From the NCBI GenBank assembly GCA_031290755.1, contig JAITMY010000066.1:1-9593 (forward strand): 9,593 nt of DNA, in the 5' to 3' direction. The notes beneath the pieces are model-generated. The model saw only the letters and a program-made list of their open reading frames with translations, did not search any database and was not told where the DNA came from. A program made the translations under genes and the position numbers. Positions 1 through 7,886 of the stretch are shown here, piece after piece. Each line of letters starts with the position of its first letter. Position 1 is the stretch's first letter. The stretch is from Prevotellaceae bacterium. Lineage in GTDB: Bacteria > Bacteroidota > Bacteroidia > Bacteroidales > UBA932.

Positions 1-408
1 GGGGTGTACTTCCAGCAGCTGTGCTACGCGCTGCGGGGCGTGGAGGGCTTTTCGCTCCTCGTGGGGCCGGAGGAGATGATGGCCGAAACGGTGCTGCTGG
101 GCGGGCACGGCGGGGTAGCGGGCGGGGCGAACATCTTCCCCGCGCTGTACGTGGCGCTCTACGAGGCGGCGGCGGCGCGGGACTTTGCCCGGATTGCGCC
201 GCTGCACCGGCGGGTGATGCAGGTGAGCAGCCTGCTCTACACGGTGGGGCGCTACGGGTCGAGCTACCTCAAGGGGGTGAAGTGCGCGCTCTCGGTGAAG
301 GGCATTTGCGGCGACGCGCTGGCCTCGCCCTTCGAGCACTTCCGCGAGCGCGAGCGCGAGCAGATCATGGCCTCGCTTGAGGAGATTGGAGAGGAAAACC
401 TTTACTAA
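1..408 (+). CDS. Dihydrodipicolinate synthase / N-acetylneuraminate lyase family protein, C-terminal part (5' truncated by window)
   Basis: The reading frame is open from the first base and ends at TAA 406-408, so only the last 135 or so residues of the gene are present. The segment GGHGGVAGGANIFP (nt about 97-140) matches the Gly-rich strand and following Asn/Pro of the DapA/NanA class I aldolase fold, and the remainder is the helical C-terminal region of that family. These enzymes use a Schiff-base lysine to cleave or form 2-keto acids; the lysine and tyrosine that would prove catalysis lie upstream of the window. The next gene, a sodium:solute symporter, starts 14 nt after the stop, which implies one operon. 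With a transporter and an exported glycosidase next to it, a catabolic role (sialic acid or another sugar acid) is more likely than lysine biosynthesis. Family assignment is fairly sure; the substrate is inferred. Confidence 0.8.
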   Translation, partial: GVYFQQLCYALRGVEGFSLLVGPEEMMAETVLLGGHGGVAGGANIFPALYVALYEAAAARDFARIAPLHRRVMQVSSLLYTVGRYGSSYLKGVKCALSVKGICGDALASPFEHFREREREQIMASLEEIGEENLY

Positions 409-422
409 ACCGCTGCATCCAA

Positions 423-1883
423 ATGGCGTTAGGGCTGCTTGACTACATACTGTTTTTCGGCTTCACCGCGGGGGTGGTGCTGTTCGGCTGCTCGTTCTAC
501 TTCAGGAACCGGTCGGCGGAGGCCTTCACCAAGGCGGGGGGCAACGTGCCGTCGTGGGTGGTGGGGATGTCCATCTTCGCCACGTTCGTGAGCAGCATCA
601 GCTTTCTGGGGATACCGGGGAACGCCTACGCGACAAACTGGAGCGCCTTCGCGTTTAGCCTGTCCATTCCGCTGGCCTCGTGGCTGGCGGCCAAGTTCTT
701 TGTGCCGCTGTACCGGAGCGTGGGCAGCGTGTCGGCCTACGCCTACCTCGAAGCGCGCTTCGGCTACTGGGCGCGCGCCTACGCGGCCACCTGCTACCTG
801 CTCACGCAGCTGGCGCGGGTAGGCTCCATCCTGTACCTGACGGCGCTGCCGCTGAGCAAGATGTTTGGCTGGGACTTGGGCGCCATCATCGTGGCCACCG
901 GCGCGGGGGTTATCCTCTACGCGATGCTGGGGGGCATTGCCGCGGTGCTGTGGACGGATGCGGTGCAGGGCCTCATCCTGATAGCGGGGGCTATCATCTG
1001 CGCGGTGGTGCTGACCTGCTCGATGCCCGAGGGGGCGGGGCAGCTGCTCAGCGTGGCGGCGCAGGGCGGCAAGCTCAGCTTGGGCAGCTTCGGGGCAAGC
1101 CTCACCGAGCCTACGTTCTGGGTGGTGCTGGCCTACGGCGTGTTCATCAACCTGCAAAACTACGGCATCGACCAGAACTACGTGCAGCGCTACATGACCG
1201 CCCGCACAGAGCGCAGCGCCCAGCGCTCGGCGCTGATGGGGGGTATGCTCTACCTGCCGGTTTCGCTGGTGTTCTTCTACATCGGGGCGGCGCTGTTTGC
1301 CTACTACACCGCCCGCCCCGAGCTGCTGCCGGCGGGCACGCCGCCAGACGGCGTGTTCCCGCACTTCATCATCCACGGGCTGCCCAGGGGCGTAACGGGC
1401 TTCCTGATAGCGGCCATCTTTGCCGCGGGCATGAGCACCATCGCCACCAGCCTCAACAGCTCGGCCACGGTGATACTCACCGATTTTGTGGGGAAGTGGG
1501 CGCGGCGCCCGCTGAGCAACCGGCAGCGCATGGCCGTGCTCTACGGCTGCTCGCTGGCGCTGGGCGCCCTCGGCGTGGTGGTGGGGCTGGCCATGATGCG
1601 GGTCAAAAGCGCCCTCGACGCGTGGTGGAGCCTCGCCTCGGTCTTCAGCGGGGGGATGCTGGGCTTGTTCCTGCTGGGCTACCTGTCGCGGCGGGTGCGC
1701 AGCGCTCACGCGGCGGTGGCCGTGGCCGTGGGCGTGGCGCTCATTGCGTGGATGAGCCTGCCCGCCCTCGGCTGCCCGCTCCACAGCTACCTCACCATTG
1801 TGCTGGGCACCACCACCATATTCTTGGTGGGCTTTCTGCTGGCGAGCGCCGCCGGCAAGAAGAGAAAACGTTTAACCGTATAG
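423..1883 (+). CDS. Sodium:solute symporter (SSS family), possibly sialic acid or sugar-acid uptake
   Basis: This 486-residue, strongly hydrophobic protein has roughly 12-14 membrane segments. Family hallmarks are visible: the first-helix motif FVSSISFLGIPGNAY (residues 55-69), DQNYVQRY (250-257), and GMSTIATSLNS (336-346), whose Ser338/Thr339 align with the Na2 sodium-site serines of the eighth core helix. Such carriers drive uptake of sugars, sialic acid, amino acids or vitamins with the sodium gradient across the inner membrane. The protein ends in a basic cytoplasmic tail (KKRKR). It lies 14 nt after a NanA/DapA-family gene and 10 nt before an exported glycosidase, so it probably imports the sugar acid used by the lyase. 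No Shine-Dalgarno sequence is visible, as usual in Bacteroidota. Family assignment is secure; the substrate rests on neighbours only. Confidence 0.9.
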   Translation: MALGLLDYILFFGFTAGVVLFGCSFYFRNRSAEAFTKAGGNVPSWVVGMSIFATFVSSISFLGIPGNAYATNWSAFAFSLSIPLASWLAAKFFVPLYRSVGSVSAYAYLEARFGYWARAYAATCYLLTQLARVGSILYLTALPLSKMFGWDLGAIIVATGAGVILYAMLGGIAAVLWTDAVQGLILIAGAIICAVVLTCSMPEGAGQLLSVAAQGGKLSLGSFGASLTEPTFWVVLAYGVFINLQNYGIDQNYVQRYMTARTERSAQRSALMGGMLYLPVSLVFFYIGAALFAYYTARPELLPAGTPPDGVFPHFIIHGLPRGVTGFLIAAIFAAGMSTIATSLNSSATVILTDFVGKWARRPLSNRQRMAVLYGCSLALGALGVVVGLAMMRVKSALDAWWSLASVFSGGMLGLFLLGYLSRRVRSAHAAVAVAVGVALIAWMSLPALGCPLHSYLTIVLGTTTIFLVGFLLASAAGKKRKRLTV

Positions 1884-1893
1884 CCTAAATACC

Positions 1894-3459
1894 ATGCGCA
1901 CCGCACCGCTCTTTACCGCCGCCCTCCTCCTCGTGGCCTCCGCGCCCGCCCTCGGGCAGCCCCGCCTGCTACAGGCCGACGACTTCAAGCACCACATCGA
2001 CTACTTCAACCGCATGGAGGACGAGCACGCGGCGCAGGCCATCCCCAACGCGCAGGCGTGGGAGTTCCTGCGCGGCAACATCCCCCTGTTCGCCTGCCCG
2101 CAGGACAACTTCGAGGAGATGTACTACTTCCGCTGGTGGTCGGTGCGCAAGCACCTGCGGGCAACGCCGCAGGGATATACGGTAACAGAGTTCTTGGTGC
2201 CCCGCAGCTACGCCGACAAGTACAACATGATTAGCAGCGGGCTGGGGCACCACATCTTCGAGCTGCGGTGGCTGCACGACAGCGCGTACCTCAACAGCTA
2301 CGTTCGCCTGTGGTACCGCGGCAGCGAGGGGCAGCCGCTGAAGCGCCTGCGGGCGTTCAGCAGCTGGACGGCCTACGCCCTGCTACAGCGCTACTGCGTG
2401 AACCTCGACGCGGCCTACCTCACCGGCCTGCTGCCCGACCTGCGGGCGGAGTACGCCGCGTGGGAGCAGGAGCGCCGCCGCCCCGACGGGCTGTTCTGGC
2501 AGTACGACGTGCGCGACGCTATGGAGGAAACCATCAGCGGCGGGCGGCGCGAAAAGAACGCCCGCCCCAGCATCAGCAGCTACATGTACGCCAACGCCGT
2601 AGCCATTGCGCAGGCCGCGCGGCTGGCCGGCCACGCAGCGCTGGCCGACACCTTCGCGGCCAAGGCCGACACGCTCAAAGCCCTCGTGGAGCAAAAGCTG
2701 TGGAGCGAGCCGCTGAGCTTCTTTGAAACCCTGAAGCAGGCCGACACCTTTGCCCACGTGCGCGAGGCCATTGGCTACATGCCGTGGTACGTCGGCATGG
2801 TGAGCGACGCCCCGCGCTACAACGAGGCGTGGCGGCAGGCGCTCGACGAGGGCGGCTTCCTTGCCCCCTTTGGCCTCACCACCGCCGAGCGCCGCCACCC
2901 CCTGTTCCGCGCCCACGGCTGCTGCCGCGAGCAGCTGGGCAGCTGCTGCAAGTGCGAGTGGGACGGCGCCATCTGGCCCTTCGCCACCGCGCAAACGCTC
3001 ACCGGCATGGCCAGCTTCATGAACAGCCAGCCGCAGCAGCAGGTGGTGAGCGACTCGGCCTACTTCGCCCTCCTCGAGCGCTACGTCGAAGCGCAGCACC
3101 ACCGCGGGCGACCCTACATCGGCGAGTATCAGGACGAAGTTACCGGCTACTGGCTCAAGGGCGACCAAGAGCGAAGCCGCTACTACAACCACTCCACCTT
3201 TGCCGACCTCATCATCACCGGCCTCGCCGGCCTGCGCCCCCGCCCCGACAGCCTGCTGGAGGTGCGCCCCCTCCTGCCCCGCGGGCGGTGGCCTTGGTTC
3301 TGCCTCGACAACCTGCGCTACCACGGCAAAACGCTCACCATCTTTTGGGACGAAACGGGGGAGAAGTTCAAGCGCGGCAAGGGGCTGCACGTGCTCGTAG
3401 ATGGCCGCGAGGTGGCGCACGCAGAGGGCATAGCGCGGGTGGTGGCGAGGCTGCGCTAA
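1894..3459 (+). CDS. Exported glycoside hydrolase, GH63-like / MGH1-type (alpha/alpha)6 barrel
   Basis: This 521-residue protein begins with a signal peptide (basic MRT, hydrophobic core, small residues to about Gln22), so it should act in the periplasm or at the surface. Landmarks of the (alpha/alpha)6-barrel glycosidases related to GH63, GH37 and mannosylglycerate hydrolase are: MYYFRWW in the first quarter, DGLFWQYDVRDAMEETISG with candidate acid Asp208 (and Glu211/Glu212), RPSISSYMYANA just after, CEWDGAIWPFATAQ (354-367), and NHSTFADLIITGLAGL (432-447). A short beta-rich tail follows. The loop before Glu355 is unusually Cys-rich (C343, C344, C351, C352, C354). The gene starts 10 nt after the symporter stop and is the last of the operon. 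It probably trims glycosides so that products can be imported, but linkage and substrate cannot be read from sequence. Other GH15-like hydrolases are the main alternative. Confidence 0.82.
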   Translation: MRTAPLFTAALLLVASAPALGQPRLLQADDFKHHIDYFNRMEDEHAAQAIPNAQAWEFLRGNIPLFACPQDNFEEMYYFRWWSVRKHLRATPQGYTVTEFLVPRSYADKYNMISSGLGHHIFELRWLHDSAYLNSYVRLWYRGSEGQPLKRLRAFSSWTAYALLQRYCVNLDAAYLTGLLPDLRAEYAAWEQERRRPDGLFWQYDVRDAMEETISGGRREKNARPSISSYMYANAVAIAQAARLAGHAALADTFAAKADTLKALVEQKLWSEPLSFFETLKQADTFAHVREAIGYMPWYVGMVSDAPRYNEAWRQALDEGGFLAPFGLTTAERRHPLFRAHGCCREQLGSCCKCEWDGAIWPFATAQTLTGMASFMNSQPQQQVVSDSAYFALLERYVEAQHHRGRPYIGEYQDEVTGYWLKGDQERSRYYNHSTFADLIITGLAGLRPRPDSLLEVRPLLPRGRWPWFCLDNLRYHGKTLTIFWDETGEKFKRGKGLHVLVDGREVAHAEGIARVVARLR

Positions 3460-3479
3460 CGCTCCCAAAAAAAATCTTG

Positions 3480-3487
3480 TATCTTTG
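3480..3487 (+). promoter_or_regulatory. Bacteroidota-type -7 box upstream of parE
   Basis: TATCTTTG matches the TAnnTTTG consensus of the Bacteroidota primary sigma factor. It sits in the 65-nt gap between the hydrolase stop and the parE start, about 37 nt before the ATG. An A-tract (from about 3467) lies upstream. No TTTG is found at the expected 19-nt spacing, so the -33 element is weak. It suggests that parE is transcribed independently of the catabolic operon. Confidence 0.6.
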
Positions 3488-3524
3488 CAGCCGTAACAAT
3501 TTGAAATCGTAGCAAACCCTTATT

Positions 3525-5402
3525 ATGGATTCAGCAGCATTATCAGACTACACCGAAAAGAACATGGTGCACCTCGACTGGCAGGAGCACATCCGCCGCC
3601 GCCCCGGCATGTACATTGGCAAGCTGGGCGACGGCAGCTCGCCCGACGACGGCATCTACATCCTCCTCAAGGAGGTGCTCGACAACTCCATCGACGAGTA
3701 CGCCATGGGCTTCGGGAAGCGCATCGACATTAGCATCGGCGAGGGCGGCGTGGTGAGCGTGCGCGACTTTGGGCGCGGCATCCCGCTGGGCAGCGTGGTG
3801 GTGGCCGCCAGCCAGATGAACACCGGCGCCAAGTACGACAGCCGAGCGTTCAAAAAATCGGTGGGGCTGAACGGCGTGGGCATCAAGGCCGTGAACGCGC
3901 TCTCGGCACGCTTCGACATCCGCTCGTTTCGCGACGGCAAGATGGCCGGAGGCTGCTGGGGCAAAGGCGTGATGCAGCAGGAGCACCCGCTACAGGCCTC
4001 CTCGGAGCGGAACGGCACGACGACCTCGTTCGTGCCCGACGGCGAGCTGTTCGGCGACTTCAAGTTCAACACCGAGTACGTGGAGGCCATGATACGCAAC
4101 TACACGTACCTCAACGCAGGCCTCGTGGTGTCGCTCAACGGGGCGGAGTTCGTGTCGAAAAACGGCCTGCTCGACCTGCTCAACGAGGGGCTGAGCGAGG
4201 CGCCGCTCTACGCCCCCGTCCACCTCAAGGGCAGCGACATTGAGCTGGCGCTGACGCACGGCACGAGCTACGGCGAAGACTACTCCTCGTTCGTCAACGG
4301 ACAGCACACCTCGCAGGGGGGAACGCACCTCTCGGCCTTCCGCGAGGCCATTGTCCGCACCATCAAAGAGTTTTACAAGAAGGATTTCGACCCCGCCGAC
4401 GTGCGCACGTCCATCGTGGCCGCCGTGAGCATCAAGGTGGAGGAGCCGGTGTTCGAGAGCCAAACAAAAACCAAGCTCGGCTCGCGCGACATGGGGCCAA
4501 GCGGCCCCTCGGTGCGCAGCTTCGTGCTCGACTTCGTGCAGGAGGCGCTCGACAACTACCTGCACAAGCACCCCGACGTGGCCGAGGTGCTGCTCAAAAA
4601 AATCTTGGAGAACGAAAAAGAACGCAAGGCCATTTCGGGCATACAAAAGCTGGCGCGCGAGCGCGCCAAGAAGTCGAACCTGCACAACAAGAAGCTGCGC
4701 GACTGCCGCACCCACTACACCGACAGCAAGAACGACAAGGCCGAGAAGTCAACCCTCTTCATCACCGAGGGCGACTCGGCCAGCGGCTCCATCACCGCCA
4801 CCCGCGAGGTGAACACGCAGGCCGTGTTCAGCCTGCGCGGCAAGCCGCTCAACACCCACGGGATGACCAAAAAGGTGGTGTACGAAAACGAAGAGTTCAA
4901 CCTGCTGCAAGCGGCGCTGGACATCGAGGAGAGCCTCGACAACCTGCGCTACAACCGCGTGGTGATTGCCACCGACGCCGACGTGGACGGGATGCACATC
5001 CGGCTGCTGCTCATCACGTTCTTTCTGCAATTCTTCCCCGAGCTGATTCGCCAAAACCACCTCTACGTGCTGCAAACGCCGCTGTTTAGGGTGCGCAACA
5101 AAAAGGAAACCATCTTCTGCTACAGCGAGGAGGAGAAAAACAAGGCCATCCGCAAGCTGGGCAACAAGCCCGAAATCACGCGCTTCAAAGGCCTCGGCGA
5201 GATAGACAAGAAGGAGTTCCCCGAATTTATCTGCGAAGAAAAAATCCGCCTCGACCCCGTGCGCCTCACCAAAGACGATATCATCCACGACCTGCTGGAG
5301 TTTTACATGGGCACCAACACGCGCGAGCGCCAGCTGTTCATCATTGACAACCTACGGCAGGAGGAGGGCTTGGAGGCAGAGGAGGAAGCCGTGGCGGTGT
5401 AG
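3525..5402 (+). CDS. parE: DNA topoisomerase IV subunit B (ParE), ATPase/TOPRIM subunit
   Basis: This 625-residue type IIA topoisomerase B subunit pairs with ParC to decatenate replicated chromosomes. The GHKL ATPase is visible in order: EVLDNSIDE (50-58, catalytic Glu50 and Mg-binding Asn54), RDFGRGIP (80-87, adenine-binding Asp81), and GLNGVG (114-119). The transducer domain follows. The TOPRIM domain has EGDSA (415-419), RGKPLNTHG, and the acidic metal ligands of DADVDG (484-489). RFKGLGEIDKKEF lies near the C-terminus. Length and the absence of the long proteobacterial GyrB insert agree with ParE rather than GyrB, and Asn116 in place of the usual His appears in Bacteroidota ParE. The start at ATG 3525 follows a -7 box by a 37-nt leader. 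The acidic tail (EEGLEAEEEAVAV) ends 2 nt from a convergent gene. parC is not in the window. Confidence 0.95.
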   Translation: MDSAALSDYTEKNMVHLDWQEHIRRRPGMYIGKLGDGSSPDDGIYILLKEVLDNSIDEYAMGFGKRIDISIGEGGVVSVRDFGRGIPLGSVVVAASQMNTGAKYDSRAFKKSVGLNGVGIKAVNALSARFDIRSFRDGKMAGGCWGKGVMQQEHPLQASSERNGTTTSFVPDGELFGDFKFNTEYVEAMIRNYTYLNAGLVVSLNGAEFVSKNGLLDLLNEGLSEAPLYAPVHLKGSDIELALTHGTSYGEDYSSFVNGQHTSQGGTHLSAFREAIVRTIKEFYKKDFDPADVRTSIVAAVSIKVEEPVFESQTKTKLGSRDMGPSGPSVRSFVLDFVQEALDNYLHKHPDVAEVLLKKILENEKERKAISGIQKLARERAKKSNLHNKKLRDCRTHYTDSKNDKAEKSTLFITEGDSASGSITATREVNTQAVFSLRGKPLNTHGMTKKVVYENEEFNLLQAALDIEESLDNLRYNRVVIATDADVDGMHIRLLLITFFLQFFPELIRQNHLYVLQTPLFRVRNKKETIFCYSEEEKNKAIRKLGNKPEITRFKGLGEIDKKEFPEFICEEKIRLDPVRLTKDDIIHDLLEFYMGTNTRERQLFIIDNLRQEEGLEAEEEAVAV

Positions 5403-5404
5403 GC

Positions 5405-7750
5405 CTAAAAGCGTGCGCCGACAACGCAGGTTTTTTTGTACCGGCTCACCTTGCCCTCAAGCGAAAAGGCTTCGACCATCACCACGTAGAGGCCAATGGG
5501 GGCAATCGCTCCGTTGTCGCAGGTGCCATCCCACGAGAGCTGGCCTTTGACGGCTAAGGTGATGCTGCGGCACAGCGTTCGCGCCACCCTGCCTGCGGCG
5601 TCAAAAACGGTGATGTTGGCGATGTAGCCCTCCGTGGGCATGGCGTAGGCCACAAACAGCACGTCGTCGAACCCGTCGCCGTCGGGGGAAAAGACTTCGG
5701 GGAAAAGGCTCACGGCGTCCGGGCTGGTGTTCACGCGCTCGGAGTGCTGCGAGTTCTCACCGGTTGGTGTTGCGAAGCCCGCCGCCTGCGCCGCCGACAG
5801 CCAGTTGGAGGCCTCGGCAGCCGGCCTGTCGGGGTTGATGCGCTCCAGCGAAACGCCCTTCCTGTCGGCAAGTATGCCGCTGTGCATTTTTTCAGTGTAG
5901 TAAAAATCTTCCATCGCCGCGCCCGCGGAGTCGAGCAGCGCCACGCAGCCCGCATCGTTGGGGTACGACGGCATGGTGGCCAGCGCAATGAAGGCCAGCG
6001 GGTGCGGGCAGGCGTAGTGCGCCTGCACCGCTTCGGGGCTGGTGGTGAGCACCACGTAGCTGCGCGGAAAGAGCGGGTAGGCCGGCAGGCGGTAGGCCTT
6101 GTTGAGCGCACCGCTGGCCTTGCGGTTGGCTATCTGCAAGCCTTGCAGGGCTACGATTTTTTCCGAGCGGTTGTAGAGCTCCACGAAATCAACGCCGCCG
6201 GCAAAAGGGTTAAACAGCACCTCGTTGATGGCGATGTCCGCCGGCGCAGGCGCCTCGCTCAGGCCTACAGGCAGGGTGAAGTCGCCGCTACAGTTCTGCG
6301 ACAGGTCGCAAACGGCGGCGGCCTCCACCGCAAGGGTGTAGATGGCGCCCGGCGCCAGCGGCTGCGCAAAGCGTAGCGTGAGCGATGCCGGACTCTGGCT
6401 GCTAAACAGCACGTCCTGCGCCGCGCCAAGGCCTTTGTCTATCGCGAAGCTGCCCGCGCTCAGCGCCTCCCCGTCAATCGCCTCGCTGAAGTTTAGCCGC
6501 ACTTGGCTGCCCGCCACCTCAAAGCTCAGGCAGGAGGGCGGCGTGTTGTCGGGGTTGGCGGCGGCCACGGAGTTGAGCGTGTGGGGCGTGCCGCCGCGCT
6601 CGTCGTTCGAGGCCTGCCAGTTGGCCGCCGTTTCCTCCAAGTTGTTCACGTCCACCTTTTCGAGCGCGTAGCCGCCCGCCTGCTTCGCCTCGTCGCCGTA
6701 CCAGCGGTCGCTGTAGGTGAGGGCTGCCACGGCCACGTCGCGGGCGTCGGCCAAGCGCAGGCTCATGCCGCCGTCGGTGAGCGTGGGGCGGCTGGTTACG
6801 GCCAGCGTGTCGCCAAGCGCCGCCATGCGCCTGCCGACGAGCGCGTAGCCGTGGGCTTTCACGGCGCCGGCGGTTATGCGGCCTACCCGCGTGGGGCTTG
6901 CGATAGTCCACCCGTCGAGGGACACGTCGCGGTCGGTGCGGTTGTACAGCTCGATGTACTCCTCCGGCAGCTCGCCGTCGGCGGTGGGGTGCACCATCAG
7001 CTCGCTGAAAACAATATCGCCGTAGCGGGGCACGGCCAGCACGCGGGGGACAAAGCGGGCATAGACCTCGTCCACCCACATCTCCTTGGTTTGGTTGGCA
7101 TTGCTGTAGATGAGGGAAAAGCCCACGTAGCTGCCCGCGGGCGCCTCGTCGTAGGTCGCCGCGCCCTGCTCGCTCATGGCGGCAAAGCTGCTGCCCACGC
7201 GCAGCGTCCACAGGGCTTCGGGCGAGCGCACCAGCTCCACCGCCAGCGGCGTATTCTTGGTTTTGATGTGGGAGGTGATGAGCGTGGTGAGCGCTCCGTT
7301 TTTTTGATGAAACAGGCGTAGGGTGTCGTTGCCGCTTGTGCCGACAATGCTTAGCACGTAAGCGTTCAGCGTTTTGTCGGTCGGCGACATGCTTTCGGCG
7401 CCCGCGCTCGCCCCAAAAAATATGGCGAAGCGGTTGGATGCGCTGATGGTAGAGGAGTAGCTGTGGCGAAACAAAAGCCGGAGGGTATCGGCCAGCGCCG
7501 CCGCGTCGGGCGGCACAAGGAGGGCGATTTTGTCCACCCCATTTTCCCGCGGCAGGTCGCTTGGCGCCACGCAGCGCAGCGAGAGGCTGCCCGCCAGCGG
7601 CGAGGCCGTGCTCACGCCCCAGCGCTCGGCGGGGCTTTGCTCAAAGCCCGGCGGCAGGCCGCCATCCTCAAAGTCGAAGCTGACCTGCGCAAAGGCCGGA
7701 GCGCTCAGCGCAAGCATTGCGGCAGTAGCTACCGCCCAAGGAATTTTCAT
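5405..7750 (-). CDS. Secreted multidomain lamin-tail (LTD) protein with CHU_C/FlgD-like C-terminal domain
   Basis: The ATG at 7750 is preferred (781 residues) because a signal peptide starts there: MKIP, a hydrophobic core, then a cut near APAFAQ. An in-frame TTG four codons upstream is less likely. Domains in order are: an N-terminal beta-sandwich opening with FDFEDGGLPPGF (about 22-235); a first lamin-tail domain with FSELMVHPTADGELPEEYIELYN (about 245-350); an SbsA-like Ig domain with LNFSEAIDG (about 400-495); a second lamin-tail domain with INEVLFNPFAGGVDFVELYNRSE (about 503-650); and a C-terminal domain with FSPDGDGFDD (about 686-695) and an FDAAGRV...SWDGTCDNG...G.Y fold. That last domain is of the CHU_C/FlgD-like kind often found on type IX-secreted Bacteroidota proteins. 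Binding or scaffold work at the cell surface is likely; no catalytic motif is seen. It is convergent with parE and has its own consensus promoter. Architecture is well supported, function is not. Confidence 0.88.
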   Translation of the reverse strand: MKIPWAVATAAMLALSAPAFAQVSFDFEDGGLPPGFEQSPAERWGVSTASPLAGSLSLRCVAPSDLPRENGVDKIALLVPPDAAALADTLRLLFRHSYSSTISASNRFAIFFGASAGAESMSPTDKTLNAYVLSIVGTSGNDTLRLFHQKNGALTTLITSHIKTKNTPLAVELVRSPEALWTLRVGSSFAAMSEQGAATYDEAPAGSYVGFSLIYSNANQTKEMWVDEVYARFVPRVLAVPRYGDIVFSELMVHPTADGELPEEYIELYNRTDRDVSLDGWTIASPTRVGRITAGAVKAHGYALVGRRMAALGDTLAVTSRPTLTDGGMSLRLADARDVAVAALTYSDRWYGDEAKQAGGYALEKVDVNNLEETAANWQASNDERGGTPHTLNSVAAANPDNTPPSCLSFEVAGSQVRLNFSEAIDGEALSAGSFAIDKGLGAAQDVLFSSQSPASLTLRFAQPLAPGAIYTLAVEAAAVCDLSQNCSGDFTLPVGLSEAPAPADIAINEVLFNPFAGGVDFVELYNRSEKIVALQGLQIANRKASGALNKAYRLPAYPLFPRSYVVLTTSPEAVQAHYACPHPLAFIALATMPSYPNDAGCVALLDSAGAAMEDFYYTEKMHSGILADRKGVSLERINPDRPAAEASNWLSAAQAAGFATPTGENSQHSERVNTSPDAVSLFPEVFSPDGDGFDDVLFVAYAMPTEGYIANITVFDAAGRVARTLCRSITLAVKGQLSWDGTCDNGAIAPIGLYVVMVEAFSLEGKVSRYKKTCVVGARF
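5411..5437 (+). terminator. Weak possible terminator after parE
   Basis: Just after the parE stop, TGCG (5414-5417) can pair with CGCA (5425-5428), and an AGG then leads into seven T (5431-5437). An alternative 4-bp pairing GCGT/ACGC overlaps it. The stem is short, so termination would be inefficient, but it is the only intrinsic-terminator-like structure at this junction. It lies inside the 3' coding end of the opposing gene. Confidence 0.25.
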
Positions 7751-7778
7751 AGCAGCGGGCAAATTTAAAATTAAAGTG

Positions 7779-7809
7779 CAAAGTTACAAAACTTTTCCTG
7801 TTATACAAG
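7779..7809 (-). promoter_or_regulatory. Consensus promoter of the lamin-tail protein gene
   Basis: Read on the minus strand, CTTG (7809-7806) is followed after exactly 19 nt by TAACTTTG (7786-7779), a near-perfect Bacteroidota -33/-7 pair. The -7 box lies 28 nt before the ATG at 7750, leaving an AT-rich leader of about 20 nt. Confidence 0.8.
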
Positions 7810-7837
7810 CGTGGGGCAAACAAGCGGAAAAAAATAC

Positions 7838-7845
7838 TACCTTTG
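7838..7845 (+). promoter_or_regulatory. -7 box of the toxin-antitoxin operon
   Basis: TACCTTTG matches TAnnTTTG perfectly and lies 41 nt before the antitoxin ATG. No TTTG is present 19 nt upstream (GGCA there), so the promoter may be weak or dependent on another factor. It is back to back with the promoter of the lamin-tail gene, the two -7 boxes being about 50 nt apart. A short inverted repeat GTGA (7851-7854) / TCAC (7868-7871) just downstream could be part of an operator, but four base pairs prove nothing. Confidence 0.6.
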
Positions 7846-7886
7846 CGGCGTGAAGTAATTTTGCATATCACTAAAACAACAAAAGT

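Noticed and set aside
429..1784. Open frame of 451 codons antisense to the symporter
   Set aside because: Arg/His/Pro/Gln-rich low-quality translation typical of the antisense of GC-rich coding DNA; the plus-strand symporter is a clear family member.
2383..3468. Open frame of 361 codons antisense to the glycoside hydrolase
   Set aside because: Ala/Val/Gly-rich shadow of a GC-rich gene with no recognisable domain; the sense frame has signal peptide and family motifs.
6503..7321. Plus-strand open frame of 272 codons opposite the lamin-tail gene
   Set aside because: Composition of an antisense shadow; the minus-strand frame has signal peptide, domains and a consensus promoter.
7751..7762. TTG start four codons upstream for the lamin-tail protein
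   Set aside because: The ATG at 7750 begins directly with a normal signal peptide and leaves a sensible leader after the promoter.
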